A stretch of 64,000 nucleotides of DNA from M3007 sp964621185 (GTDB taxonomy: Bacteria; Bacteroidota; Bacteroidia; Chitinophagales; Saprospiraceae): NCBI GenBank assembly GCA_964621185.1, contig CAZULM010000002.1, forward strand, positions 1-64,000, given 5' to 3'. Position 1 is the first letter of the stretch. Each line of letters opens with the position of its first letter. The translations under genes were made by a program, and so were the position numbers. This document shows, one piece after another, positions 9,118 to 17,741 of this stretch. A model generated the notes under the pieces. That model worked only from the letters and a program-made list of their open reading frames with translations, was not told the DNA's origin and made no database searches.

Positions 9118-10704
9118 ATGAAACGATTCAATTTCCCACACATTGTTTTTCAGCTGCCCGGCAGGCAGCGCACCCGCCTGCCCTTGGCTTTAGCCATTAT
9201 CGCCGCATTGTTGTTTTTTTCCTGCGAAAAAGACAAGCCGCCGGTAGCAGAGGAGGTACCTGTTTACCAATCTTATCCGGTAGAAAAGCACCTGTTCGGG
9301 TTCAACACAGGCTCTACCTTTTATTACATCAGGCCCGAACAATCGACCCAAAACATCGCCGCCCACTGGCTCGATTCCCTGGCGCCGCGTTCCTTTCGAT
9401 TCCCCGGTGGGCGGGATGCCAATTTTTACCACCACAATGCCCAGGCGTACGGTTTCAAACAGGGAGAGTTTAAATTGGGCCATTCCGAGGCCGACGTGGA
9501 AGAAGAATTGCTACAGGAGGTATTTGACAAAGAATCCAATTACCCCGCAGGTATCAATGTGAAAGAGCCTTTTGCCGCCATGGCCAATCGCCAGCCCCAG
9601 GCGGCTTCCATCTTTACGGTGAACATCAAATTCGCCAGCTACGAAGAAAACCGGGATGCCTTGCAATGGCTGTTGGCCCAGGGCGTGTCGATCGGAGGCA
9701 TTGAGCTCGGCAACGAGCTTTACTTAGGCATCCACCGCGACACTTTCCCCAGTCCGGAAGCCTACATCGCCCGCGCAAAAGCCTGGACAGCCCGTTTTCG
9801 CAGCGATTTCCCCGGGCTGAAAATCGGTATCGTGGGCGCGCCCGTGCGCGAAGACCCCACCAATGGCGACTATTTTAAAAGCTGGAACGATGCGCTTGCC
9901 CGGGAGGATTTTTTCGACGCCATTAGTTGGCACCATTATGTCAAATTCAGCCCTTGCGCCGCCGCGCCCGATACCTGGGCTTGCCTGCGCGATTCCATGC
10001 TCCGGGAAACACAATTCCAATTGCCAAAGGTGTTGGATTATTGGAAGCAAAAATTTCCAACCAAAAAACTCTGGCTCAGCGAATGGAACCTTTCCGCTTA
10101 CCTCAAGGAATACATCGGGAGCCAGGCAGCCAACCTGTATTTCAGCGCCTACTTGCTGCAAATCGCGCGGTATTCGGCCGATAACGGCGGGTTCATCACC
10201 TATGCCCACCACCATAACCTGCTCGCAGGTGGCCTTATGGCCCTGATGGTTCCTGATGTGAACAACCCCAGTTTTTACGACAAAAGCAAGCGCCGTCCGG
10301 GGTTTCTGAGCTTTGCTTACCTGCGCGATTTGTTCGATGGACAGACCCAATGGCTAAAAGGTACATCGCTTTTTGCGCTCGGAGATGCCCCTTTGGCGCT
10401 GCCTTCAGCAACCTGTTTGCATACCACGGCAACGGGAAAAGAGGAACTGATGGTGGTGGTGGTCAACCCCAACGATACAGAGAATACCCTGAGCTGGAAG
10501 CAAAAAGGAATGCTGGCTTTCAAAGTCGGAAACACCCGTTACTCTGCTGATTTTTCGGGAAAAATCCGCGGATTCTACGGAGCGCAGCTCCAAAGCGGGC
10601 AAGGCGGAGAAACGGAACTCGACCGGGTTGCAGCAGATTTTAATGGATCGGTAAAAATTCCGGCGCGCGGGGTGCTGGTGCTACGCTTGCCGTTGACACG
10701 GTAG
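9118..10704 (+). CDS. Lipoprotein with glycoside hydrolase clan A-like TIM barrel
   Basis: A 528-residue protein. The N-terminus has a lipoprotein signal ending in the lipobox FFSC (Cys36). The body reads like a clan GH-A (beta/alpha)8 barrel: GIELGNELYL supplies the strand-4 N-E pair with E200 as likely acid/base, and LWLSEWNL supplies E322 as likely nucleophile; ISWHHYV and a C-terminal beta domain (LMVVVVNPNDTENTLSWK) also fit alpha-L-arabinofuranosidase- or GH30/GH79-like enzymes. Substrate cannot be read from sequence. The ATG at 9118 follows a much longer open frame that antisenses the regulator and is not likely coding. It is divergent from the LytTR gene with only 25 bases between starts, so the two promoters must overlap the opposing coding sequence. 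Confidence 0.75.
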   Translation: MKRFNFPHIVFQLPGRQRTRLPLALAIIAALLFFSCEKDKPPVAEEVPVYQSYPVEKHLFGFNTGSTFYYIRPEQSTQNIAAHWLDSLAPRSFRFPGGRDANFYHHNAQAYGFKQGEFKLGHSEADVEEELLQEVFDKESNYPAGINVKEPFAAMANRQPQAASIFTVNIKFASYEENRDALQWLLAQGVSIGGIELGNELYLGIHRDTFPSPEAYIARAKAWTARFRSDFPGLKIGIVGAPVREDPTNGDYFKSWNDALAREDFFDAISWHHYVKFSPCAAAPDTWACLRDSMLRETQFQLPKVLDYWKQKFPTKKLWLSEWNLSAYLKEYIGSQAANLYFSAYLLQIARYSADNGGFITYAHHHNLLAGGLMALMVPDVNNPSFYDKSKRRPGFLSFAYLRDLFDGQTQWLKGTSLFALGDAPLALPSATCLHTTATGKEELMVVVVNPNDTENTLSWKQKGMLAFKVGNTRYSADFSGKIRGFYGAQLQSGQGGETELDRVAADFNGSVKIPARGVLVLRLPLTR

Positions 10705-10728
10705 GAACTTGCGTCTGCAGGTTTGTAC

Positions 10729-10747
10729 CGCCGAGCTTCGCTCGGCG
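10729..10747. repeat. Short GC-rich hairpin after the glycosidase gene
   Basis: CGCCGAGC (10729-10736) and GCTCGGCG (10740-10747) form a perfect 8-bp stem with loop TTC, 24 bases after the stop codon at 10704. It lacks a T-run, so it is either a REP-like palindrome or a weak transcript end. Confidence 0.6.
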
Positions 10748-10770
10748 CAGCCCGTGTCGCTATCCTAGGA

Positions 10771-10923
10771 GTTGTGTCAAAAGGTTTATTACGGCAACTG
10801 ATGCCAAATTTTATTTCGATTTTCTTGGCCAAGACCTTCCGGGTTTTGAAAACCTGGAAGGTCTAAGCGCTCGAACGAAATTAAAATCGGCTCGTTTTTC
10901 ATGGCCAATCCTTTTGACACAAC
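10771..10923. mobile_element. Palindromic MITE-like element
   Basis: A 153-base element bounded by perfect 14-bp terminal inverted repeats, GTTGTGTCAAAAGG at 10771-10784 and its complement at 10910-10923. At its centre (10833-10863) is a 31-base near-perfect palindrome with arms GACCTTCC/GGAAGGTC. Flanking inner segments are also roughly self-complementary. It encodes nothing. Size, terminal repeats and lack of coding capacity suggest a non-autonomous IS derivative. No target-site duplication is obvious. The rest of the 10705-11022 gap holds the hairpin above and nothing else I recognise. Confidence 0.65.
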
Positions 10924-11022
10924 CCCCACATTTCTGCTTTGCTTGATGATGTTCTGACTAAGAAGCCGTGGTGAAGGTAATGACGGGACTTGTCAGAATC
11001 CGCACCAGCTCTCGGAGGAGGA

Positions 11023-11516
11023 TTAAGCCAGTTCTCCGACCTGGCCAAGTACCAACTCGTACAGCTGCCTTGTAATCCTAAAATTTGCTTCTAAAACAAG
11101 GCGATCCAACAACAATTTTACAGACTCAATGTGACCCTCATTTTTGGCATTTACCAAAATCCCAGCCAATCCAATTATCACTAAACCTTTTTCTTTGGCA
11201 ATTCTTCGACCCTTGGATTCATCCATAATTAGCAAGTCAGCATGGAGTTCTTTTGATAATACAATTGCTTCTGATTCGCCGATATCTAAATAGAGCAATA
11301 ATTCGGATATATCGGAATGATTGGAGGCGGACTTTACTTCAATCCAATCGGCATTGTCAATTTCCTCCAAATCATACCCAAAATTTCTTAGCTGGGATAA
11401 TTCTTGAAAAACAAGCTCTGGAAGGACTACCCTATCGAACAGCAGTTTCAATACATGCAAGTGTCCGATACGGTACAGCCCGCGCTTATAGGGGAGGTAT
11501 CACTGACCACTACCAC
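11023..11516 (-). pseudogene. PIN-domain (DUF3368) toxin, frameshifted
   Basis: The main frame (from about 11460 down) reads like a DUF3368/VapC-type PIN ribonuclease: LFDRVVLPELVFQELSQL, then LDIGESEAIVLSKE and DLLIMDESKGRRIA, which carry the later acidic residues. The expected N-terminus, MVVVSDTSPIS with the first catalytic aspartate, is present but in another frame, starting at a GTG at 11516 that overlaps the antitoxin stop, as is usual in this pair. The frames part in a GC-rich stretch near 11478-11485; removing two bases or adding one would join them. As assembled the toxin lacks its first active-site residue. A sequencing error is possible. Confidence 0.75.
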
Positions 11517-11751
11517 GGCGCATGAATTCGATGGTTTTTAAATCTTCCTGAAATTCATCCACTCCGTAGTTTGATGCAATATTGCGGTCGTGCAACAACT
11601 TTTCGAACTCGAAATAGCCTAAACCAGCCAGTTCTTTGGCTTGCCCAAAAGAGAAACGTTTTTGAGCATATAACATAACGGCAAGCTCAACTTTTAGCTC
11701 CTGTTCTGTCATATTAGCAGATTCAAGTATGCTGTCATCTATTAATACCAT
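11500..11751 (-). CDS. UPF0175 family antitoxin
   Basis: An 83-residue protein of the UPF0175 type (LKVELAVMLYAQKRFSFGQAKELAG, with a GYFEFEKLLHDRNI helix), usually the antitoxin and DNA-binding partner of DUF3368 PIN toxins. Its stop codon overlaps the toxin's likely GTG start by 17 bases, which suggests coupled translation. The DNA here is AT-richer by eye than the neighbouring kinase and glycosidase genes, consistent with acquisition. The partner toxin is frameshifted, so the antitoxin may persist alone. Confidence 0.85.
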   Translation of the reverse strand: MVLIDDSILESANMTEQELKVELAVMLYAQKRFSFGQAKELAGLGYFEFEKLLHDRNIASNYGVDEFQEDLKTIEFMRRGSGQ

Positions 11752-11754
11752 TGC

Positions 11755-11994
11755 TCAAATTTTTACAAAAATACGGAATTTTTCCGAAAAGCAAGGGCTT
11801 GGCACAGCCGCCTTCTTTTGTTTCGCAGGAGGATAATGGGGGCGAAAACAATTGATGCAGCGTACTGGTTGGCCGAGTGAGCAGTGGCAATCGTACCTGA
11901 AAAACTGGCAGATGTTCTGACACATAGCACACATTCCTTTTTCAAGAAACCCGATGCCACCCACCGTCTCCGAGCCGTTGTGGCCATTGGACAT
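11755..11994 (-). other. Cysteine-rich small open frame, doubtful gene
   Basis: A 79-codon open frame fills the gap between the kinase stop and the antitoxin start. Its product would hold CAMC, CHC and CINC clusters, suggestive of zinc binding. However, the DNA at about 11890-11930 resembles the end of the 175-bp array at about 20010-20060 (shared GATGTTCTGAC), and that copy does not keep the cysteine pattern. I think a repeat relic is at least as likely as a gene. Confidence 0.2.
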
Positions 11995-12018
11995 CCTCCA
12001 TTGGTAATTGGATAATGC

Positions 12019-14997
12019 CTAGACTACCCCCGGCAAAGCGATCTTCACCACCGTCCCCTGGGGCTGCCGGGAAGCCAGGGTAATGGATGCCCCGGCTTGC
12101 GTGGTCAGCAGGCTTAGCCGGCGTTTAGCCAGAGCAGCGCCGTAAGATTGATGTGATTTCTCGTTACTGGATTGTTGAATGCCTGCGCCATTGTCTTCCA
12201 CCAGGATATGAAGGTCATGCTTTCCTGCTACCGCAAACGACAGCCGGATGTGGCCGTCGCCTTTTTTGCCGCGCATGCCATGCAGGATGGCGTTCTCCAA
12301 AAAAGGCTGCACCAGCATGGTTGGTACCCGGATATCAGCGGTTTCAAGTTCCGGATCCACGTCGATTTGGTATTGGAAAGCACCCTCGTAGCGCATGGCT
12401 TCCAGGCTGAGGTAGTTTTCCAGATAGGCGATTTCGGATTCCAGGCTGATGTCGCTGCGGAACGACTGGTCGAGCACCTGGCGAATGAGGTTGGCAAAGC
12501 GCGACAGGAATGCTGCGGCTTTCATCCGGTCGTTGGTAAGGATAAACTGCTGGACAGCATTGAGGGAATTAAAGATAAAATGGGGGTCCATTTGCGCCCG
12601 GAGCGCTTGTTTTTCAAGTTCCACGGTTTGTTCACGCAGGTTCATCTGCGCGCGCATCACCCGCAGGCGATAGCGGTAAAAAAGCACCACAGGCACCAGT
12701 ATGAGCGCTGCGGCGAGCAAGCGAAACCACCAGGTTTGCCAAAAAGGCGGATGAATTTCCAGATCAATTGTGCAGGGCGCCCCCCAAACCCCCTGGGCAT
12801 CGGCCGCTTCCACGGCGATTTGATAGCGGCCTGGCGCCAGCGAAAAAAGATTCATTTCCGGCTTAAGGGTAATCTCCCAGGGCTTGTCGGCCTGAATGCG
12901 GTACCGGAACCGGGTTTCGTTGCCTGTTTGAAATGGCAGGTTGGCAAATTCGAAGTGCAGGTTGTTTTGGTCATAGGAACAATGGAGCGTTGTTCCGGAT
13001 AAAAAAACGTGCCGGGACTGCCACTGCTGGTTGATTTTCAGGGCGGTAAAAAATGGTTGGGCGACCAGGGGCAAGGCCGGTATTTGCCCGGGGTGGATCA
13101 CCGCCATCCCGGCTGCGGTGCCTACCCATATTTTTTCATCAACAGGCGCCAGGGCGGTGACCTGGTTGGAAGGCAGGCCGTCGAACTTGCTGAAACGCCG
13201 AAGCGCCCAGTTCCCATCGCTTTTCAAGGCGATGTATGCTGCCCCGGAAAAGGTTCCCACCCACAAGCGCCCTTGATGGTCTTCTGTTATGGCGCCAACC
13301 TGATCTTCGGGCAACCCATCACGCTCCCGGAGTAAGTCCCAGGCTTTTTTCCCGGCATTCCACAACACCAACCCGGTTTTGGTGGCGATGGCCAGCGTGC
13401 CGTCGGCACGGCAGAACAATTGCTTGACCCCCGATGCCAATGCCGGATGTAAGTGGTTCTGCGACTCCAGGCGGCCGTTTTCCCATTGAAACAACCCGCG
13501 CTCGTTGGCCACCCAAACGATGCCGTTTTTGTCTTCCAATACGTCCTCAAACGACTCTTTCAAGCCGTGTTTGGTGGAAATATCGAGCAGCGCATGAGTC
13601 TTGGCATCCACGCAAACAAACATCATTTTTGAGCTGGCCCATACCCGGCCGCCGTCGGGGCTGAAGTGGATGCTGCCGGCTGCCGGGCAGGGCTTGGGTG
13701 CTGTATTCGAAGCATCGGGCATCAGGAGGGGCGCCCAGGGCCCTGCGGCGCGGCTTGAAAAAGTGGCAAGTGCGCGTTTCCCCGACCAGTATTCTCCTGT
13801 CATGGCCGACCACCCGCAAGCATTGACCATGCCGCCTGCCGGTTCCTGTGCTGGCAGTGCCTGTATTCCCAGGGTTTTTGCGTCTATTTCAGCTTGTTGC
13901 CCGTTTAAAAAACCCAAAAAAACCTTGCCTTGCCTGCCAGGGCACAAAGCCGAAATATGGGGTATTTTTATACCCGGAAATTGTGGTACTGCCAGCAAAC
14001 CCGGGTTCACGGCGTAAAAAAGCCCTTCTTGCAAAGATGCGACCCACAGACCGCCGTTTTTATCGAAATAAAAACCCCTGACGCTTGTTGTCAGCATGAC
14101 CTGGAAAACGCCACGCCGCAGGGCATCTGTCGACTCGTAGCGCCGAAGTTCCTGTTTGTCGGGGAGGCCAACCCAAAGTGCGCCATCCGGCCCGATTTTG
14201 AAATCGGAAACAACTTCACCGAAGGGGATTACAAGCGCAACTTCTTGATTTTTAATGAAATAAAAATATCCGTTGCGGTATGCGAGGTATTGCGCCCCAG
14301 CCAGGGGCAACATGCCGGCGCGGGCAATTTTGGGCGTGGAAAAGCGGAGCCCTGCTACCCGGGTATGCGTTCCGTTTTCATGAATTTCAATGCCGGCATC
14401 GCTTTCCGGCACAGCGGCCGTTTCAACAGCGGGGTAGTTGTTGAATTCCTGAATCCAGCGCTTGCCGAGATTGATGGCCAATAAATCCCGTTTCCGGGCA
14501 GGTCGGATCAGGCTGTGGCTGCTGCCATCGGGTTTTACTTTGAGTATGCCCAGGGCGCCCAGGGCAATGTACAACGCGCTGTCGGTGGCACTCCAGGCAA
14601 TGTCGTGTGGTAGCAGGAAGCGGTCTTTATAACCTTGCAGCACCCTGGTGCAAGCGGCCTGGCGCAGGCTGTCGCCATCGTAAAAAAACACTTTCCCCGA
14701 AAGGCTCAGCACCCAAAGCTCACCGGATTCGCCGTGGTCAATGGCGGCAATAACATCATCAGAGAGGCCGTTCCGGTCGTTGAAATTCAAAAACGTATAT
14801 CCGTCGTAACGGCTCAGACCATTGGTGGTCGCTACCCAGCCATATCCTTTGGCATCCATCAAAAACTGGTGGGTGGTACGGGACGGCAAACCCTCCTCAA
14901 GCCCAAATTGCCGGAAAACAGGGGCTGCGGTTTGGGCATTGATATTTTGCCAAAACAGCAGAAATGAAAGCAGCAATGCGGCAGCATAATTGGCCAT
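12019..14997 (-). CDS. LytS-type sensor histidine kinase with beta-propeller sensor
   Basis: A 992-residue membrane kinase. From the ATG at 14997: a signal peptide (MANYAAALLLSFLLFW, to INAQ), about 12 two-component-regulator propeller repeats (for example GLPSRTTHQFLMDAKGYGWV and GLPEDQVGAITEDHQGRLWV) covering about residues 25-640, a Y_Y_Y domain (FRYRIQADKPWEITL), one membrane helix (WWFRLLAAALILVPVVLFY), then a His_kinase domain with MDPHFIFNSLN (H806 as phosphate acceptor) and an ATPase domain with VEDNGAGI. The sensor would face the periplasm; the natural partner class is a LytTR regulator. A longer start at 15081 would place extra residues before the signal peptide and is unlikely. Confidence 0.92.
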   Translation of the reverse strand: MANYAAALLLSFLLFWQNINAQTAAPVFRQFGLEEGLPSRTTHQFLMDAKGYGWVATTNGLSRYDGYTFLNFNDRNGLSDDVIAAIDHGESGELWVLSLSGKVFFYDGDSLRQAACTRVLQGYKDRFLLPHDIAWSATDSALYIALGALGILKVKPDGSSHSLIRPARKRDLLAINLGKRWIQEFNNYPAVETAAVPESDAGIEIHENGTHTRVAGLRFSTPKIARAGMLPLAGAQYLAYRNGYFYFIKNQEVALVIPFGEVVSDFKIGPDGALWVGLPDKQELRRYESTDALRRGVFQVMLTTSVRGFYFDKNGGLWVASLQEGLFYAVNPGLLAVPQFPGIKIPHISALCPGRQGKVFLGFLNGQQAEIDAKTLGIQALPAQEPAGGMVNACGWSAMTGEYWSGKRALATFSSRAAGPWAPLLMPDASNTAPKPCPAAGSIHFSPDGGRVWASSKMMFVCVDAKTHALLDISTKHGLKESFEDVLEDKNGIVWVANERGLFQWENGRLESQNHLHPALASGVKQLFCRADGTLAIATKTGLVLWNAGKKAWDLLRERDGLPEDQVGAITEDHQGRLWVGTFSGAAYIALKSDGNWALRRFSKFDGLPSNQVTALAPVDEKIWVGTAAGMAVIHPGQIPALPLVAQPFFTALKINQQWQSRHVFLSGTTLHCSYDQNNLHFEFANLPFQTGNETRFRYRIQADKPWEITLKPEMNLFSLAPGRYQIAVEAADAQGVWGAPCTIDLEIHPPFWQTWWFRLLAAALILVPVVLFYRYRLRVMRAQMNLREQTVELEKQALRAQMDPHFIFNSLNAVQQFILTNDRMKAAAFLSRFANLIRQVLDQSFRSDISLESEIAYLENYLSLEAMRYEGAFQYQIDVDPELETADIRVPTMLVQPFLENAILHGMRGKKGDGHIRLSFAVAGKHDLHILVEDNGAGIQQSSNEKSHQSYGAALAKRRLSLLTTQAGASITLASRQPQGTVVKIALPGVV

Positions 14998-15014
14998 AGC
15001 CCAAATAGTTCCTG

Positions 15015-15022
15015 CAAATCTA
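15015..15022 (-). promoter_or_regulatory. -7 promoter element of the propeller kinase
   Basis: TAGATTTG on the minus strand matches TAnnTTTG and lies 17 bases before the ATG at 14997. A TTG stands 18 bases upstream as a possible -33 box. Confidence 0.5.
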
Positions 15023-15180
15023 ATTGCTGGCAGACAAATCCAACATACTATTTGCGAAACCGCTTTTGCCGGAAAATGCACCAGATTTCAGGCCGGGCTG
15101 TCCAGGTATAAAATGGAGCGCCGGAACTTCCGGTATGCCTCCAAATTTGTGCTATTGTTTAACCAGAGCACCGAACTATT

Positions 15181-17169
15181 ATGAGAAATTTCTTTGCCTT
15201 TGCAGCTTGCTTGTTGCTAAGCCTGCCATTGCGCGCACAATGCCCCAACCCGAATTGCACGGGCAGTAAAACCTTGAACATCAGCACCGGGATTGATGCT
15301 GCGGGCAATTTCCTGGCAGCGGGAAACATCGACCCTTTTTGGCAATTGATGAACTACCCGCCGCTGGAATCGCCTTGCTCCAACCCGCCAGCCGTTACCA
15401 TCCCCAACTGCAATGTGGTGTCCCCGATTTCGAGCGCTCCGGCATGGTTGAACCTCAATGGCGGCGGACAGGGCATTATTTCCGCCAATACCAGCAATGA
15501 ATTTGATTGTGACAACATGTTCGGCGACCAGCCCTGGCGGTTTCGACGCTATTTCTGTGTGTGCAAAGCATCCAATGTACTCATTTCCGGCGCGGTCAGG
15601 ATGGACGATTACGGGAAACTGAACGTGTACAATGTTTCAGGTGGTGCTGCTCTGTTTAGCGTAAATATACCAGCTGGCTTTATTTATGCAGACAAGACCT
15701 TCTCCGGAATCCTCAGCTTGCCTGCAGGCACCTATTACCTGGAAGCCGAATTGGTGAACAAAGGGCATCACTATTCCGGGTTTGTGCTGAAAGGCAGCAT
15801 TGCCACCACACCGGGCGGCAACACCTTGTTCAACGCCGGCAATGCCTGCTGCGCCAACACGGGGTCTATTACGGTTCAAAAAATACTGGAAACCAAAATC
15901 TGCAACGGCATCACGGATGCAGGAGAAATGCCAGGCTCAGGCTGGGTATTTAACTTGCTCAACGCCGGGGGAACGGTAATACAAACCCAAACCACCAACA
16001 GCGTCGGAGAAGCCAGTTTCAGCGGTTTGGCTCCTGGTAGCTACACCGTAACGGAACAGGTACAGGGTGGCTGGTACTGTAATTCCCCATCCGGCGGCAG
16101 TCAAAACGTCAGCGTCACGGCAAGTGGCGTGGTAACCCTTACTTTTTATAATTGCAAAGGCAGCCCGCCACAATCTACCGGTGCCTACTGCTGCGATGGG
16201 AAAAACCTGGTAAAAAACCCCAGCTTTGAAGACGGGAACACGGGCTTTTCCAGCCAATACGGCTATCAAAACACCGTAGCCGCCAATTCGGTAATACCCG
16301 GCCAGTATGCCATCCTTACCAGTGCAAACGCCGCCGCGATCTGCAACAAATGGCAACTGAAAGACCATACTTTTTGTGCAGCGGGCTATAACAGCAAGGT
16401 ACTGGTGATCAATGGCGAAACAACCCAGCCCAGCAATGCTTCGAACATCATTTGGCAACAGAATGTGGGCGGACTGGAACCAGGGCAGGATTACAAGTTC
16501 TGCGCGTATATGAAAAACTTCCCCGCCTGCTGCTTCGATGTGAAACCCAAAGTAAAGGTGGATGCTACGCCCGGCAGCTCTTCGGGCTGGGTGGTTGTGG
16601 ATGCTGGCACAGGAGCCTGCGACTGGCAGTTGGTGGAATTCAGTTTTACAGCTACATCCGCCAGTGTCAACCTGCAAATATTCCTGGAAGAAACGACCAA
16701 AGGCGACGGCAACGACCTGGCTATTGACGATATTTCCCTGCAAAAACTGCCTAAATCAACGGTGATGATCAGCGTGCAAAACCAATCCATTACCCCGACA
16801 AGCTGTCAAATAACCGCCTCCATCAACAGCATCTCCAACGGTGACGATGCGCTTCCACACAATTCCTGCAAATACGTGTGGGTGATCGGAAACCTGAGCA
16901 CCATTTCACCGCCGGCTTTCAGCGGGACACCGATATTTGGCGGAAGCATGGGCTATTCTACCTGGGGGCTTACCACCACCTTCCCAGGATTTACGTGTAC
17001 CCCCAAACAGCCCTACCTGATTTACCTGTATGTATATGACTGCGATTGCCTGGCTACGGGCTATGATTACCAGATCACTTTGGATAATGGGAGAGTGCAA
17101 AAATTGTCGGCAAATGAAGAAGCCCTGTTGCACAAGAAAGTAGCGGAACTCATCAAATCAAAGCAATAA
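15181..17169 (+). CDS. Secreted multidomain protein with prealbumin-like and carbohydrate-binding-like domains
   Basis: A 662-residue secreted protein of unknown role. Signal peptide MRNFFAFAACLLLSLPLRAQ. Residues about 20-215 form a cysteine-containing beta-rich domain; about 225-320 is a SpaA/prealbumin-like fold (GWVFNLLNAGGTVIQTQTTN, FSGLAPGSYTVTE); about 340-520 begins NLVKNPSFEDGNTGFSSQYG and ends LAIDDISLQ, the look of a galactose-binding/CBM-type domain. The same opening motif recurs in the 2,045-residue adhesin at 46864. No C-terminal sorting domain is visible, and the tail is lysine-rich and helical. It heads three plus-strand secreted-protein genes. Confidence 0.75.
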   Translation: MRNFFAFAACLLLSLPLRAQCPNPNCTGSKTLNISTGIDAAGNFLAAGNIDPFWQLMNYPPLESPCSNPPAVTIPNCNVVSPISSAPAWLNLNGGGQGIISANTSNEFDCDNMFGDQPWRFRRYFCVCKASNVLISGAVRMDDYGKLNVYNVSGGAALFSVNIPAGFIYADKTFSGILSLPAGTYYLEAELVNKGHHYSGFVLKGSIATTPGGNTLFNAGNACCANTGSITVQKILETKICNGITDAGEMPGSGWVFNLLNAGGTVIQTQTTNSVGEASFSGLAPGSYTVTEQVQGGWYCNSPSGGSQNVSVTASGVVTLTFYNCKGSPPQSTGAYCCDGKNLVKNPSFEDGNTGFSSQYGYQNTVAANSVIPGQYAILTSANAAAICNKWQLKDHTFCAAGYNSKVLVINGETTQPSNASNIIWQQNVGGLEPGQDYKFCAYMKNFPACCFDVKPKVKVDATPGSSSGWVVVDAGTGACDWQLVEFSFTATSASVNLQIFLEETTKGDGNDLAIDDISLQKLPKSTVMISVQNQSITPTSCQITASINSISNGDDALPHNSCKYVWVIGNLSTISPPAFSGTPIFGGSMGYSTWGLTTTFPGFTCTPKQPYLIYLYVYDCDCLATGYDYQITLDNGRVQKLSANEEALLHKKVAELIKSKQ

Positions 17170-17244
17170 GCATTGCGGAGTTTCGGGGGGAGGGGGGCCG
17201 AGATCTTCTAGAACTTGAATTATTCACCAATCAAAAAAGAAATT

Positions 17245-17733
17245 ATGATAAACCTGAGATTTATGACTGTCACGTTATTCTTGTTGTTCACCAAAATATG
17301 GGTAATTGGACAAAAGGATGGAACCTCCAGCACATTAGCAACCGACCCTATTATTGTAACAGCCGTGCTAAAAACTACTTGCGAAGTCAAGTTAGGAAAG
17401 GTAGTCAACAAAAAGGCACACTTGAACATTAACGGCAACCCTATCCTGAATCATTTCGGGGAGACAGCCTATTATTACTTTTTCGACATGAGCCACAATG
17501 TTATCCAGATTTCCCCGGTGGCAATCGGAAACAACCCTCAAGTGGTCCCAATCGGCAATTTATCGCCTAATACACAATACACCGTACAGCCATATCTGGT
17601 CTTGCAAAGTGGCACGATCGTGGGGCCTTACGGCACGCCGTTCAGCACCGAATTTGATTGTGTAAAAAAGGCGCCAAAACCGACTGGTACCGGCACATCA
17701 GGCCAATCCAACAACAGTGGAGGACACAACTAA
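17245..17733 (+). CDS. Small secreted protein with fibronectin III-like fold
   Basis: A 162-residue protein with signal peptide MINLRFMTVTLFLLFTKIWV (cleavage near IGQ). The body is beta-rich with a fibronectin-like LSPNTQYTVQPYLVL strand pair; the tail TGTGTSGQSNNSGGHN is a low-complexity linker-like end. I prefer the ATG at 17245 over a TTG ten codons earlier because it starts the signal peptide. It ends eight bases before the next gene, so the two are probably co-transcribed. Function unknown. Confidence 0.65.
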   Translation: MINLRFMTVTLFLLFTKIWVIGQKDGTSSTLATDPIIVTAVLKTTCEVKLGKVVNKKAHLNINGNPILNHFGETAYYYFFDMSHNVIQISPVAIGNNPQVVPIGNLSPNTQYTVQPYLVLQSGTIVGPYGTPFSTEFDCVKKAPKPTGTGTSGQSNNSGGHN

Positions 17734-17741
17734 AAACTTCT

